The notes beneath the pieces were generated by a model. That model ran no database searches and had not been told where the DNA came from. It worked only from the letters and a program-made list of their open reading frames with translations. DNA of 64,000 nt from Vibrio mimicus CAIM 602. Lineage in GTDB: Bacteria; Pseudomonadota; Gammaproteobacteria; Enterobacterales; Vibrionaceae. A program made the translations under genes and the position numbers. The stretch is from contig NZ_AOMO01000029.1 in the NCBI RefSeq assembly GCF_000338875.1, forward strand, positions 62,001 through 126,000, read 5' to 3'. Shown piece by piece: positions 1 to 9,436 of the stretch (position 1 is its first letter; every line of letters starts with the position of its first letter).

Positions 1-1
1 C

Positions 2-115
2 TACTTTGAATGGCGCGGCTTGCAATGGGTAGTGGCTGACGTGGTGGATTGGAAAGTGACGAAAATTGGCCTGCGTCTTCCGCCTGAAGAAGAGTTGCAA
101 GAAGGTGCGGAGTAA
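2..115 (+). CDS. C-terminal fragment of an unrecognised protein
   Basis: An open frame enters from the left edge and ends at TAA 113-115. The 37 visible residues start [10 protein letters not shown] and end in an acidic tail (EEELQEGAE). The start and most of the protein lie outside the window, so no family can be assigned. The piece is rich in Trp, Val and Glu and looks like a real coding end, because it stops just before an ERIC repeat. It is transcribed toward the convergent response regulator gene. Its function is unknown. Confidence 0.5.
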   Translation, partial: YFEWRGLQWVVADVVDWKVTKIGLRLPPEEELQEGAE

Positions 116-117
116 AA

Positions 118-244
118 ATCCCCTTCCTACTTGAAGCAGCAGTGGTGTTGGCTGCGTTCCTTCACCCCAATCACATAGCGTATCTATGCTCATAGGGATT
201 CACTCACTTGCCACCTACCTGCAACTCCAAGTAGTTTGGGTATA
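118..244. repeat. ERIC repeat, full length (127 bp)
   Basis: This intergenic palindromic element begins near ATCCCCTTCC and ends near GTTTGGGTATA. It contains the ERIC signature blocks: a CTTGAAG block, the central CATAG/CTATG palindrome, and ACCTGCAACTCCAAGTAG. The same sequence recurs at 31820-31946, also 127 bp. ERIC elements are non-autonomous, sit in transcribed intergenic DNA and form a long RNA hairpin. This copy lies between two convergent genes. Confidence 0.85.
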
Positions 245-273
245 GAGCAAGTAAGAAGAAATGAGCGAGTGGA

Positions 274-903
274 TTACTCGCTCATTTCTTTTAGTAAGAT
301 CACCGCTTGAGTACGGTTTTTCACCCCAAGTTTGCGGAAAATCGCCGTCATATGCGCTTTGATGGTCGCTTCCGAAACATTCAGTTCATAAGCAATCTGC
401 TTGTTGAGCAGTCCATCCGAAAGCATGCCCAACACCTTATATTGCTGCGGCGTGAGTGCTGCCACTTTTTCGGCTAAATCATTGCCTACAAACCCATCCA
501 CCAATAAATGAGCAGGGAAATAAGGCTCACCATTGAGTACTTGATTTAGCGCGGCAATGAGGCTGCGCATATCGCTTGATTTGGGGATAAAACCGAACGC
601 GCCGTGGCTCTTGACTTGCGAAACCACGCTTGGCTCTTCGCTGGCCGAGATCACTACGATCGGTAAGTCGGGGTATTCGGAACGCAGATGAATCAAACCA
701 GACATCCCATTCGCGCCGGGCATTTTGAGATCGAGCAGGAGCAAATCGGGCTCCGACTCCTTATTGAGTAGATGCAGCAAAGCATCAAGTGAATCTGCTT
801 CCAGCAAATTCGCACCGCTGATCGCCATGTGCACGGATTGAAACAGCGCATTACGAAACAGTGGATGGTCATCAGCAATGATGATGGTGTAGGTCGAGTC
901 CAT
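274..903 (-). CDS. crbR: LuxR/NarL-type response regulator, probably CrbR (acetate switch)
   Basis: This 209-residue two-component response regulator has an N-terminal receiver domain (about residues 5-120) and a C-terminal LuxR-type helix-turn-helix (about 145-207, with LTPQQYKVLGML and NKQIAYELNVSEATIKAHM). The acidic pocket D11/D12, phospho-acceptor D58 and switch lysine K108 are all present. No sensor kinase is adjacent, so the kinase is encoded elsewhere. From memory, the V. cholerae gene next to dsbD is CrbR, which works with the kinase CrbS to control acetyl-CoA synthetase and acetate uptake. That identification rests on gene order and family and was not checked by alignment. It could be another NarL-type regulator. 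Confidence 0.75.
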   Translation of the reverse strand: MDSTYTIIIADDHPLFRNALFQSVHMAISGANLLEADSLDALLHLLNKESEPDLLLLDLKMPGANGMSGLIHLRSEYPDLPIVVISASEEPSVVSQVKSHGAFGFIPKSSDMRSLIAALNQVLNGEPYFPAHLLVDGFVGNDLAEKVAALTPQQYKVLGMLSDGLLNKQIAYELNVSEATIKAHMTAIFRKLGVKNRTQAVILLKEMSE

Positions 904-1045
904 GACGTCACAACAGGTTTACCAAACAGTTAACCAAATTATTGTTCTCTTTACCTGAGTGAACAATCTTTACCTGTTAAAAGTCTGAACTGTATCCCTT
1001 TTTAAATGCATAAGCTTGAATAACCCCTGCTGACTTCTGGTTTTT

Positions 1046-1091
1046 TATTCCGACTTGAAGCCACAGTGATGTTGGCTGCCCCAATCACATT
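1046..1091. repeat. Partial ERIC-like repeat
   Basis: GACTTGAAGCCACAGTGATG followed by TTGGCTGC and CCCCAATCACAT matches the first half of the ERIC copy at 118-244, with the segment between GGCTGC and CCCCAATC shortened. It lies between the response regulator and dsbD. It is likely a decayed or internally deleted ERIC. Confidence 0.55.
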
Positions 1092-1118
1092 ATTTCTCTC
1101 TGTGAGCGGGGCTTCACG

Positions 1119-2924
1119 TTACAAACCGTGTTGTGCAAGATGTTCGATAAAAGGCTCTGCCGCCATAAAGCCCGTGATCCGCGCATTCGGAATGGCTTCA
1201 CCTTGCGTATTCCAAAACTCAATGGTGGGCAAACCCAGCACATTTAATGCTTTCAGCAGTTCAATATCCTGCGGCTGATTTTTGGTGACATCCGCTTGCA
1301 GCAATACGAAGTTGCTGAGCTTGGTTTCCACTTGTTCGGCGTGGAAAGTGTACTTCTCAAACTCTTTGCAAGCCACACACCAATCGGCATAGAAATCGAG
1401 CATGACGGGTTTGCCTTGTGCTTTGGCATCCGCCAGTGCGTTTTGCAGCTCGCTTAGGTTCGCAATGCGTGTAAATTGAACTTGGCTAACGCGCTGCGCT
1501 GCTTGGTTAGGTGAATACCAATGATTGAGAACAGGTTGTGCTGAGGCGAGTAGCCCTAAAATTGCCACAATCCCAATCAAGCTCTGCTTCCAGCCGCCAA
1601 ACGGTAGGCTGTTTTTGACATGATATAGCCAGCCAAATGCCGCTAAACCGAGAACAGACCAAAGCAAGGTAGACCAAAACTCAGGAAGAATGCGCTCTAA
1701 CAGGAAGATAGGGGCTGCGAGCAACACAAAACCGAACAGGGTTTTCACGCGTTCCATCCAGTTGCCTGCTTTTGGTAGTAGTTTATTACCAAAGACCGCG
1801 ACCAAAATCAGCGGAATTCCCATGCCGATGGCCAATGCGTAGAGCGCAACGGCACCCGTGAGCAAATCGCCACTTTGCGCGACATAAAGTAGTGCGCCGG
1901 AAAGCGGAGCGGTGGTGCAGGGTGAGCACACCAAGCCGGAGATTGCACCCATAGCGAATACACCGGGCAGGCTACCGCCTTGCTGTGCATTACTCAGTGA
2001 GTTCAACCAAGTTTGCATGCTGCTAGGCAGTTGTAAGCTGTACAAACCAAACATAGAAAGCGCTAAGGCAACGAACAGTACACTCAGCCCAATCAAAACA
2101 TACGGGTGTTGCAGCGCGGCTTGAAATTGCAATCCAGCGGAGGCGACTACCAAACCGAGCAAAGTGTAGGTGAGTGCCATGCCTTGCACGTAAATCACGC
2201 TTAACAGCAGAGCACGGCGCTGGGTAAGCTGCGCGCCACCAAGCACTATGCTGGTCAAAATTGGGTACATAGGCAGCACGCAAGGAGTAAAGGCAAGGCC
2301 AACACCCAGCGCTAAAAACAGCAGTGGCGTCCACCAGTTTTGTGCGAGTTTATCAGCCAGCGAGTCGTGTGCTGAAGTTGGTGATGGCGTGGTATCGGCT
2401 GTCGTTGTGTTGTCGAACAACGTTGTACTTATATTGAAGTCTGGCGTATTGGCGGAGTCGCTGGTGCTAAAGGGGGTGATATCAATAACCCGAGTTTCCG
2501 GTGGATAACAAAATCCCGCTTTGGCACAGCCTTGATACTGCACGATCACTTTTGCGCCGTTTTGGTATTCATTTAACTGCAAAGGAACGGAAAGTGGTGT
2601 GGTGTAAATCTTCACATCACCGAAAAACTCATCGCGGTAGGGCTCACCTTCCGTTAGCAAGTACTCGCCAAGTTGAATATTTTCGCCGCTGATGCTGATT
2701 CGGTCTTGATATAGGTAGTAGCCTTCTTTCACCTGCCAGTCGATAAACAAGGTGTTATTTTGCTGGAAAGCGTTAAACGGAAAGGCTTCATCGACCGGAA
2801 CAAAACGGTTTGAGCTAGAGGCAAAACTTGGCGTGCTGGTGCTCGAGTTATTACCAAACAGCGCCCAAGCTGGTTGAGTGAGCAGGGCGAACAACAGCGA
2901 AAAACAGAGTAACAGTGTGCGCAT
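1119..2924 (-). CDS. dsbD: Thiol:disulfide interchange protein DsbD
   Basis: This 601-residue inner-membrane protein passes electrons from cytoplasmic thioredoxin to periplasmic DsbC/DsbG and cytochrome c maturation proteins. It has a signal peptide (about residues 1-21, ending QPAWA), a periplasmic alpha domain with a redox cysteine pair ([13 protein letters not shown]), and a central membrane domain with about eight helices. Its membrane redox cysteines lie in [10 protein letters not shown] and GLVCSPCTT. The C-terminal gamma domain is thioredoxin-like with active site WCVACK. All three redox pairs are present and the length matches the family. It is a single-gene unit on the minus strand; the ATG is well placed before the signal peptide. 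Confidence 0.95.
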   Translation of the reverse strand: MRTLLLCFSLLFALLTQPAWALFGNNSSTSTPSFASSSNRFVPVDEAFPFNAFQQNNTLFIDWQVKEGYYLYQDRISISGENIQLGEYLLTEGEPYRDEFFGDVKIYTTPLSVPLQLNEYQNGAKVIVQYQGCAKAGFCYPPETRVIDITPFSTSDSANTPDFNISTTLFDNTTTADTTPSPTSAHDSLADKLAQNWWTPLLFLALGVGLAFTPCVLPMYPILTSIVLGGAQLTQRRALLLSVIYVQGMALTYTLLGLVVASAGLQFQAALQHPYVLIGLSVLFVALALSMFGLYSLQLPSSMQTWLNSLSNAQQGGSLPGVFAMGAISGLVCSPCTTAPLSGALLYVAQSGDLLTGAVALYALAIGMGIPLILVAVFGNKLLPKAGNWMERVKTLFGFVLLAAPIFLLERILPEFWSTLLWSVLGLAAFGWLYHVKNSLPFGGWKQSLIGIVAILGLLASAQPVLNHWYSPNQAAQRVSQVQFTRIANLSELQNALADAKAQGKPVMLDFYADWCVACKEFEKYTFHAEQVETKLSNFVLLQADVTKNQPQDIELLKALNVLGLPTIEFWNTQGEAIPNARITGFMAAEPFIEHLAQHGL

Positions 2925-3004
2925 GGGTCAAATCGTTATCAATCATTTGGTTGTCATAGTAACCTAATCAGACCTTCGGATGCGCCAATAAGTTTCACAA
3001 CAAT

Positions 3005-3028
3005 AAAAAAGGGAGCCGAAGCTCCCGT
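3005..3028 (-). terminator. Rho-independent terminator of dcuA
   Basis: Read on the minus strand, GGGAGC-TTCG-GCTCCC is followed by TTTTTT, just after the dcuA stop. It is a compact stem with a UUCG tetraloop. Confidence 0.9.
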
Positions 3029-3045
3029 GATTTTGCACTTTATTC

Positions 3046-4353
3046 TTAGATAAACAGGCTGCCAAAGGCAAAGCCAAATGCCACTGCACTAGCGATAGTC
3101 ACCACGCCAGGAATGAAGAATGGGTGGTTAAACACATAGCTACCAATACGAGTTGAACCCGTGTCATCCATTTCTACTGCCGCCAACAAAGTTGGGTAAG
3201 TTGGTAGTACGAACAGCGCACTTACTGCCGCAAATGACGCTACTGCAGTCAGAGGAGCAACACCAATGGCAAGAGCCGCAGGCATCAGCGCTACAGTGGT
3301 TGCACCTTGTGAGTAAAGCAGCATAGAAGCGAAGAAGAGTACCATCGCCAGCATCCATGGGTAGTCAGCCAGTAAAGTACCTGCGACTTCTTTGATGCCA
3401 TCCACGTGCGCGTTTACAAACGTTGAACCTAACCAAGCTACACCAAGTACGCAGACACAAGCCGTCATACCTGAACGGAAAGTGGAAGCGGCTGGAATTT
3501 TCGCAGCATCAATTTTGGTCAACAGCACAATACCTGCAGCGGCTGCCAGCATGAAAGTCATGATCGCTTCGTTACGGCCAAGCGCTGGGTTTTCGATCAA
3601 ACCAATCGAGTTTGAAATCGCCGCGGCGTAGCACACCACCAGAATGATCGCAGCCAAGAAAATGTAAGTTGCGGTTTTCGCGGTTGGCAGAATTTCACGT
3701 TTTTGTGTGCCAGCCAGCTTGATCAAACCTTGCTCCAGACGCTCTTGATAGATTGGATCGTCTTTCAGTTCACAACCCATGTAGTTAGAAACAAAGGCTC
3801 CGACCATACAAGCCGCAAACGTGGTTGGGATACAGATAGCGAGCAGAGTCAGATAATCCACACCAAATGGCACCAACATAGCGGCAAATGCAACGACAGC
3901 AGCAGAAATTGGCGATGCTGTGATAGCAATTTGCGAAGCCACAACGGCAATAGAGAGTGGACGTGAAGGACGTACACCTTGGCCTTTCGCCACTTCAGCA
4001 ATCACAGGCAAAGTGGAGAATGCTGTGTGGCCTGTGCCCGCCATCAATGTCATCAGGAAAGTGACGATTGGGGCATAGAAGGTGATTCTTTCCGGATGTT
4101 TGCGCAGGAAGTTTTCTGCTAATTGCACCAACCAATCCATACCACCAGCAACTTGCATTGCTGCGATAGCCGTGATTACAGACATGATGATCAAAATAAC
4201 ATCAACTGGAATAAAGGCTTGTTTGGTTGGTACACCAAGGATTAATGACAAGGCGATCACACCGGCACCACCAGCAAGACCAATGCCGATACCGCCAATC
4301 CGTGCGCCCAGGAAAATGAAGAGAAGAACAACGACCAGTTCGACCCAAATCAT
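3046..4353 (-). CDS. dcuA: Anaerobic C4-dicarboxylate transporter DcuA
   Basis: This 435-residue polytopic inner-membrane carrier takes up aspartate, fumarate and malate and exchanges them for succinate. The N-terminus MIWVELVVVLLFIFLGARIG matches the start of DcuA proteins, and hydrophobic segments run through the whole length. An upstream in-frame ATG at 4413 would add 20 residues that the family lacks. The start at 4353 has a well-placed AGGTAA ribosome site, so it was chosen. The gene follows aspA on the same strand, as in enterobacteria. Together with frdABCD (43-46 kb), AspA and DcuA supply and import the fumarate used in anaerobic respiration. Confidence 0.93.
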   Translation of the reverse strand: MIWVELVVVLLFIFLGARIGGIGIGLAGGAGVIALSLILGVPTKQAFIPVDVILIIMSVITAIAAMQVAGGMDWLVQLAENFLRKHPERITFYAPIVTFLMTLMAGTGHTAFSTLPVIAEVAKGQGVRPSRPLSIAVVASQIAITASPISAAVVAFAAMLVPFGVDYLTLLAICIPTTFAACMVGAFVSNYMGCELKDDPIYQERLEQGLIKLAGTQKREILPTAKTATYIFLAAIILVVCYAAAISNSIGLIENPALGRNEAIMTFMLAAAAGIVLLTKIDAAKIPAASTFRSGMTACVCVLGVAWLGSTFVNAHVDGIKEVAGTLLADYPWMLAMVLFFASMLLYSQGATTVALMPAALAIGVAPLTAVASFAAVSALFVLPTYPTLLAAVEMDDTGSTRIGSYVFNHPFFIPGVVTIASAVAFGFAFGSLFI

Positions 4354-4447
4354 AATGATTACCTCATTTAAAGATGAAAAAATTATCTCAACACTCACAC
4401 AACGAGCGTTCAAATAATGCTTTCATCACACACATTGAGTGCAATGT

Positions 4448-4473
4448 GAAAAGCCCCCAACGGAGGGGGCTTT
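4448..4473 (-). terminator. Terminator between aspA and dcuA
   Basis: On the minus strand, AAGCCCCC-TCCGTT-GGGGGCTT is followed by TTC just downstream of the aspA stop. The T-run is short, so some readthrough into dcuA is likely. Confidence 0.75.
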
Positions 4474-4483
4474 AACAGAGCGA

Positions 4484-5935
4484 TTATTCGTAACGTTTCG
4501 CTTTATACTGAGGATGCATCAGGTTTTCAACCGAGAAGATGTCATCGAGTTGCTCTTCGGTAAGCAAACCACGCTCAAGTACCACTTCACGTACGCTCTT
4601 ACCGGTTTCAGCACAGATCTTACCAACAATGTCACCTTCATGGTGGCCAATGTATGGGTTTAGGTAAGTGACGATACCGATTGAGTTGAACACGTAGTTT
4701 TCACAAATTTCTTTGTTCACTGTGATGCCATCAATGCACTTGTCACGTAGGTTCACACACGCGTTAGTCAGCAGAGAGATAGACTCAAACATTGCTTGAG
4801 CAATCACTGGCTCCATAACGTTCAACTGCAGTTGACCTGCTTCTGCTGCGAAAGTGATGGTGTTGTCGTTACCAAACACTTTAAAGCAAACTTGGTTTAC
4901 TACTTCTGGGATTACTGGGTTTACTTTTGCTGGCATGATTGAAGAACCCGCTTGCAGTTCAGGCAAGTTGATTTCATTCAGACCCGCGCGAGGACCAGAA
5001 GAGAGCAGACGTAGATCGTTACAGATCTTAGACATCTTCATCGCTAGACGCTTCAGGGCACCGTGAGTCATCACGTAAGCACCACAGTCAGATGTTGCTT
5101 CGATCAGATCTTCTGCTGGTACAGTTTCTAGGCCAGTCACTTGAGCCAGATATTTTACAGCTAGCTCTTGGTAGCCAGGTGCTGCGTTAAGGCCAGTACC
5201 GATAGCCGTTGCGCCTAAGTTCACTTCCAGCAAGAGTTTTGAAGTGTATTGCAGAGCACGAATCTCTTCATTCAGAGTGACTGCCCATGCGTGGAATTCT
5301 TGGCCTACCGTCATAGGCACTGCATCTTGCAACTGAGTACGACCCATTTTTAGGATGTTTTTGTACTCGATCGCTTTCAGTTCGAATGCGCCTTTCAGGT
5401 ATTCGATCGCATCAATGACTTTCAGGATGCTGTTGTAAACCGCGATGCGGAAACCAGTTGGGTAAGCACAGTTGGTAGATTGGCTTTTGTTCACGTGGTC
5501 ATTCGGGTTGATGAACTCGTATTGACCTTTTTCTTTGCCCATCAGTTCTAGAGCCACGTTCGCAATAACTTCGTTCGTGTTCATGTTCACTGATGTGCCA
5601 GCACCGCCTTGGAATACATCTGACGGGAATTGGTCCATGCACTTACCTGTTTCAAGGATCAAATCACACGCTTGGATGATGTAGTTCGCCACATCTTTTG
5701 GAATTACGCCCAGCTCTTTGTTCGCCAGAGTCGCCGCTTTTTTGGTCATGATCATACCGCGTACAAATTCAGGTACGTCAGAGATCGTAACATTAGAGAT
5801 ATTGAAGTTTTCTACAGCGCGTAGGGTATGAATGCCGTAGTAAGCATCAGCAGGAACGTGACGTTGACCTAACAGATCTTCTTCAATGCGGGTAGCCGGA
5901 GTCGCTGTTTTAGGCGCTTCAGATAGGGTAGCCAT
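4484..5935 (-). CDS. aspA: Aspartate ammonia-lyase (aspartase)
   Basis: This 483-residue enzyme converts L-aspartate to fumarate and ammonia. It belongs to the fumarase/aspartase superfamily, shown by the signature [12 protein letters not shown] (about residue 325) that forms the catalytic SS loop, plus [10 protein letters not shown] and the substrate motif TNCAYPTG. The N-terminus has a short extra segment ([15 protein letters not shown]) before the conserved [19 protein letters not shown], so the protein is slightly longer than E. coli AspA. It is cytosolic and tetrameric in the family. It lies upstream of dcuA and supplies fumarate from imported aspartate. Confidence 0.96.
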   Translation of the reverse strand: MATLSEAPKTATPATRIEEDLLGQRHVPADAYYGIHTLRAVENFNISNVTISDVPEFVRGMIMTKKAATLANKELGVIPKDVANYIIQACDLILETGKCMDQFPSDVFQGGAGTSVNMNTNEVIANVALELMGKEKGQYEFINPNDHVNKSQSTNCAYPTGFRIAVYNSILKVIDAIEYLKGAFELKAIEYKNILKMGRTQLQDAVPMTVGQEFHAWAVTLNEEIRALQYTSKLLLEVNLGATAIGTGLNAAPGYQELAVKYLAQVTGLETVPAEDLIEATSDCGAYVMTHGALKRLAMKMSKICNDLRLLSSGPRAGLNEINLPELQAGSSIMPAKVNPVIPEVVNQVCFKVFGNDNTITFAAEAGQLQLNVMEPVIAQAMFESISLLTNACVNLRDKCIDGITVNKEICENYVFNSIGIVTYLNPYIGHHEGDIVGKICAETGKSVREVVLERGLLTEEQLDDIFSVENLMHPQYKAKRYE

Positions 5936-6253
5936 AAGGGGATCCTTAGATAATTATTCTGGTAAAAAACTAAATTAATAGCCATTTCTGTAATATAAGA
6001 ATCCATTCGTCAGAGTTTTTGGCTGGAAATCCGTCCTGACTTGCGATGCACATAATACTGTAACTGCATATTAAAAATAGTAACTGGATCACTATTTGAG
6101 GTTTTATCGAGTCATAGTTTGGCAAAGTATGAACAGAGTATGTATGGATGATGATTTTGAGCGTCAGGATGTGAAAGCACACACTTTTTTACACCCTCCG
6201 ATTTGGTTGAGGGGGGCGTAAAGCATACACTGACGACAAACCAAGGAGGCATT

Positions 6254-6739
6254 GTGTTCCCGATATTACTGTTCTTATTTATTGCAGTCCCTGTGATTGA
6301 AATTGCTCTGTTTATTCAGGTTGGTGGTGTGCTCGGTTTATGGCCAACCATCGCTTTAGTGTTGCTGACGGCTGTGGTTGGGGCATCACTGGTGCGTAGC
6401 CAAGGTTTGCAGACGTTACTTACAGTGCAGCAGCGATTGGCACAAGGCCAACTGCCAGCGCAGCAGATTTTAGAAGGTGTGATGTTGGCGGTGGCGGGCG
6501 TTTTGTTGCTTACCCCCGGCTTTTTGACCGACATAATGGGTATGCTGATCTTGCTGCCTGCGCCAAGGGCTTATCTGGCCAATCATTTGATGAGCCGTGT
6601 GGTAGTACGCAACATCCATACGGGTGGGCAAGGTTTTGAACAGCCTAACCCATTTACCGATCGCTCAAACTCTAACGGAACGACCTATGAAGGCGAGTTT
6701 GAGCGTAAAGACGATCAAGATCAGAACCGCCTGAAGTAA
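6254..6739 (+). CDS. fxsA: FxsA family membrane protein
   Basis: This is a 161-residue inner-membrane protein of the FxsA family. In E. coli, extra FxsA relieves F-exclusion of phage T7; its normal role is unclear. Three to four hydrophobic segments lie in residues 1-115, with the family motif GASLVRSQG near the first loop and LLTPGFLTDIMGMLILLP near the third helix. The tail (about 120-161) is polar and charged. The start is the GTG at 6254, because AAGGAGG lies just upstream and the protein then begins directly in the first membrane segment. An in-frame ATG at 6203 would precede that ribosome site. It converges with trmL. Confidence 0.88.
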   Translation: MFPILLFLFIAVPVIEIALFIQVGGVLGLWPTIALVLLTAVVGASLVRSQGLQTLLTVQQRLAQGQLPAQQILEGVMLAVAGVLLLTPGFLTDIMGMLILLPAPRAYLANHLMSRVVVRNIHTGGQGFEQPNPFTDRSNSNGTTYEGEFERKDDQDQNRLK

Positions 6740-6760
6740 ATCATAGAGTCAATTGGCGCA

Positions 6761-7237
6761 TTACATTGCGCCATCAAACCCCATTTGACGCCACGCTTCA
6801 AAGGCAATAATCGCTACCGCATTGGAAAGATTGAGGCTGCGTGCTTCCGGCATCATGGGGATGCGAATGCGCTGCTCGGCAGGCAAGCTGGTAATCAACT
6901 CGGCAGGTAAACCGCGAGTCTCTGGGCCAAACATCAGCACATCACCTTGTTGAAATTTCGCATCAACATGGTGTTGTGTGGTTTTGGTGGTGCAAGCAAA
7001 GAGGCGGAAAGTACCGCGCTCGCGCTGCAAATATTCCACAAACGCTGCGTAATCTTTATGGCGAGTCACGCGTGCTAAATCATGGTAATCCAAACCTGCG
7101 CGGCGAACTTTTTTCTCTTCCAGATCAAAACCCAGAGGCTCGATCAGATGCAAGTTCGCGCCACAGTTGGCACATAAACGAATGATGTTACCCGTGTTGG
7201 GTGCGATTTCTGGTTCGTAGAGAGCGATATCAAACAT
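6761..7237 (-). CDS. trmL: tRNA (cytidine/uridine-2'-O)-methyltransferase TrmL
   Basis: This 158-residue SPOUT-family enzyme methylates the wobble nucleotide 34 of certain tRNA-Leu isoacceptors using S-adenosylmethionine. Motifs visible are the N-terminal [17 protein letters not shown], the middle [11 protein letters not shown], and the C-terminal trefoil-knot segment [18 protein letters not shown]. The start is ATG 7237, which gives [12 protein letters not shown] longer reading frame extends upstream to 7360, but that part overlaps sodA and lacks similarity to the family. It follows sodA on the same strand, about 53 bases after the sodA stop. Confidence 0.93.
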   Translation of the reverse strand: MFDIALYEPEIAPNTGNIIRLCANCGANLHLIEPLGFDLEEKKVRRAGLDYHDLARVTRHKDYAAFVEYLQRERGTFRLFACTTKTTQHHVDAKFQQGDVLMFGPETRGLPAELITSLPAEQRIRIPMMPEARSLNLSNAVAIIAFEAWRQMGFDGAM

Positions 7238-7256
7238 AACAGACGACAAGTGAATG

Positions 7257-7287
7257 CAAAGAAGGGGCGAGTATAGCCCCTTCTGTT
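7257..7287 (-). terminator. Probable terminator of sodA
   Basis: On the minus strand, AGAAGGGGC-TATACTC-GCCCCTTCTTT forms a stable stem directly after the sodA stop. The T-run is short and it ends close to the trmL start. Confidence 0.6.
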
Positions 7288-7290
7288 TAT

Positions 7291-7908
7291 TTACGCAGCT
7301 TGCGTGAGAGCAATAGCGTAGTTTTCGCTGACGGCTTCCCAGTTCACGACACTCCACCACGCATCAATATACTCAGGACGGCGGTTTTGGTAGCGAATGT
7401 AGTAAGCGTGCTCCCAAACATCCAAGGCTAGGATCGGCTCACCACGCACTGCAACCACATCCATCAGTGGATTATCTTGGTTGCTGGTTGAGCTGATGCT
7501 CAGTTGACCCTCTTGCACGATCAGCCACACAAATCCCGAGCCAAAAGTATTGACAGCGGCTTGTGAAAACGCCTCTTTAAATTGAGCAAAGCTGCCAAAG
7601 TGGCGTTCAATGGCTGCTGCAAGTTCGCCTTGAGGTTCACCGCCACCATTCGGTTTCATGCAGTTCCAATACAAAATATGGTTGTAGTAACCGCCACCAT
7701 GATTACGCACAGCCGCGGGAAGCGTTGAAACACGTGCAAAAATCTCGCTAAGCGACTGATCTTGGTAATCTGTGCCTTTAATGGCGGAGAGAAATTTATC
7801 GTAATAAGTGCGATGGTGTTTGCTGTAATGCACTTCCATCGTTTTGGCATCAATGTACGGTTCTAGTGCATCGTAAGCGTAAGGCAGATCGGGAAATAAG
7901 TGGGGCAT
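7291..7908 (-). CDS. sodA: Manganese superoxide dismutase
   Basis: This 205-residue cytosolic enzyme converts superoxide to hydrogen peroxide and oxygen. The metal ligands of the Fe/Mn family are visible: H27 (MEVHYSKHH), H77 ([11 protein letters not shown]), D163 and H167 ([10 protein letters not shown]). The GGGYYNH stretch and GSGFVWL are typical of the manganese form, and a Fur-type operator upstream supports sodA rather than sodB. The ATG is preceded by AAGGAGG at a good distance. An inverted repeat lies in the leader (see the separate entry). Confidence 0.93.
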   Translation of the reverse strand: MPHLFPDLPYAYDALEPYIDAKTMEVHYSKHHRTYYDKFLSAIKGTDYQDQSLSEIFARVSTLPAAVRNHGGGYYNHILYWNCMKPNGGGEPQGELAAAIERHFGSFAQFKEAFSQAAVNTFGSGFVWLIVQEGQLSISSTSNQDNPLMDVVAVRGEPILALDVWEHAYYIRYQNRRPEYIDAWWSVVNWEAVSENYAIALTQAA

Positions 7909-7934
7909 GCAAAATCCTCCTTGGATGAATATCG

Positions 7935-7963
7935 CCTTCCTATAAGAACAACCTATAGGAAGG
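7935..7963 (-). promoter_or_regulatory. 10-bp inverted repeat in the sodA leader
   Basis: CCTTCCTATA, nine bases, then TATAGGAAGG form perfect 10-bp arms between the Fur-like operator and the ribosome site of sodA. The placement fits either an RNA hairpin in the 5' leader or a repressor operator over the transcription start. Which of the two is not known. Confidence 0.5.
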
Positions 7964-7976
7964 GTATAAATTCATG

Positions 7977-7999
7977 TTAATGATAATTAATATCATTAA
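7977..7999 (-). promoter_or_regulatory. Fur-box-like operator upstream of sodA
   Basis: AATGATA-TTAAT-TATCATT type symmetry lies about 70-90 bases upstream of the sodA start, within TTAATGATAATTAATATCAT. The AT-rich GATAAT/ATCATT pattern matches Fur operators, and sodA is Fur-repressed in related bacteria. Confidence 0.65.
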
Positions 8000-8044
8000 C
8001 AACCTGAAGATTGTGCGGGTATTACTGCCCCTTGTTGGAAAGTA

Positions 8045-9436
8045 TTACGATGCCTGCAAAGGTAAAGTAAAGCGTACCTGCAAGCCGCCCAATGCACTGC
8101 GTGTCGCACTGATCGTACCGCTGTGCTGGCGAATAGCGCTTTCAGTAATGGCAAGTCCAAGGCCTGTACCACCACTGTGCCTATCGCGCGCGGTAGAAAC
8201 CCGATAAAACGGGCGGAAAATGTCGGCCAATTCTTCCTCTGGGACACCTTCGCCATCATCATCGACGCTGATACTGAGTACGTTATCTTGAATCGTAAAC
8301 GCCACGTGGATCTGCTTTTGTCCGTAGTGAATCGCGTTACGCACTACGTTTTCCAAGGCACTCATAAGCAGTTTGGGAGTGCCACTGATCTTACGATCTG
8401 GAATCGCATCAAAGGTGAGCGTTTTGTTCATCTGCTCCGCTTCAAATTCAGCATCTTTGAGAAGCTCTTCCCACAAGCTGCTTAATGGCTGGACTTCACG
8501 CATCAGGTGGCTGTTGGTTTGCATGCGCGATAATGCGAGTAAGTCGCCAATCATTTGTTCTAAACGCTGGGCTTCCGTATCAATGCGTTCTAATTCGCTG
8601 CTGCTTCCGAGTTTGCGCATCGCTAAGGCATTGGCCATACGCAAACGAGTTAAAGGGGAACGCAATTCGTGAGAGATATCGGAGAGCAGTCGCTGTTGTC
8701 CAGACACCATCTGATTGACCGCATCCACCATCTGGTTGAAGCTGCGTCCGGCTTGTTGAAACTCGGCGGTACCACGTTCCAGTTTTGGGTCATGCACGAA
8801 CTCACCACGAGCCACGCGCTGAGCGGCCTGAGCCAAATTTTGTGCGGGCTTACTCAATGCCCACGCCAACCAAAGCAGTAACGGAGTGCTGACCAGCATG
8901 ATAGCCAGCAGCAGTTGGAACGGCTTATCAAATAGACGCAATAAAAATGGCGGTGGCTCATCCCAACGCATACCGACATAAAGCAGTAAATCCTGCTTGG
9001 CTAAAGTAATGGGAACCGGGCCTGCCAACATATAGCGGCCATAAAGCCGTTGTTGTGGCTTCTCCACCGATTCAATACTGGAAGAGAAGTTTTGCAGTGC
9101 TTTTAGGCGAAAATCGGCATGCTTGGATGAGGTCAGAACATTGCCTTCCAAATCCGTCACAAAAAAGCGTGGTCGACCATCATGTTCACGCTGTGGTGTG
9201 CCTCGTCCTTCAAGCTGAAACAGAATTTTGCCCAGGTCTGTTCTATTTTTGTACTCCTGTTCAAAGCGCGCTTTGTTATTCAATAAGCGTTGGTGGGCTT
9301 CTGGAGACAGGTCACGAGGTTTGCGTGGATCGAGATGAGGTAGTGTCAGTACCGCAAACAGTACCAACAGCATAGTAAACCAGAAGATGGCAAAGATTCG
9401 TCCATATAGGTTATTCAGCTTGGGTAAGCGCATCAC
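8045..9436 (-). CDS. cpxA: Envelope stress sensor histidine kinase CpxA
   Basis: This 463-residue inner-membrane kinase/phosphatase senses misfolded envelope proteins and phosphorylates CpxR. It has a first membrane helix (about residues 12-33), a periplasmic sensor (34-170), a second helix (about 172-194) and a HAMP linker. The kinase core has an H-box (SDISHELRSPLTRL, phospho-acceptor H256), N-box (ENVVRNAIHYG), G1 (DDDGEGV) and G2 (GGTGLGL). All catalytic boxes are intact. Its start overlaps the cpxR stop by four bases, so the two are translationally coupled. Confidence 0.96.
   Translation of the reverse strand: MMRLPKLNNLYGRIFAIFWFTMLLVLFAVLTLPHLDPRKPRDLSPEAHQRLLNNKARFEQEYKNRTDLGKILFQLEGRGTPQREHDGRPRFFVTDLEGNVLTSSKHADFRLKALQNFSSSIESVEKPQQRLYGRYMLAGPVPITLAKQDLLLYVGMRWDEPPPFLLRLFDKPFQLLLAIMLVSTPLLLWLAWALSKPAQNLAQAAQRVARGEFVHDPKLERGTAEFQQAGRSFNQMVDAVNQMVSGQQRLLSDISHELRSPLTRLRMANALAMRKLGSSSELERIDTEAQRLEQMIGDLLALSRMQTNSHLMREVQPLSSLWEELLKDAEFEAEQMNKTLTFDAIPDRKISGTPKLLMSALENVVRNAIHYGQKQIHVAFTIQDNVLSISVDDDGEGVPEEELADIFRPFYRVSTARDRHSGGTGLGLAITESAIRQHSGTISATRSALGGLQVRFTLPLQAS

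Noticed and set aside
118-244. 127-bp repeats as integron attC (VCR) sites
   Set aside because: The length is similar, but the blocks match ERIC and no attC core or gene cassettes are present.
7238-7360. Upstream extension of trmL
   Set aside because: It overlaps sodA coding sequence and lacks family similarity; ATG 7237 fits.
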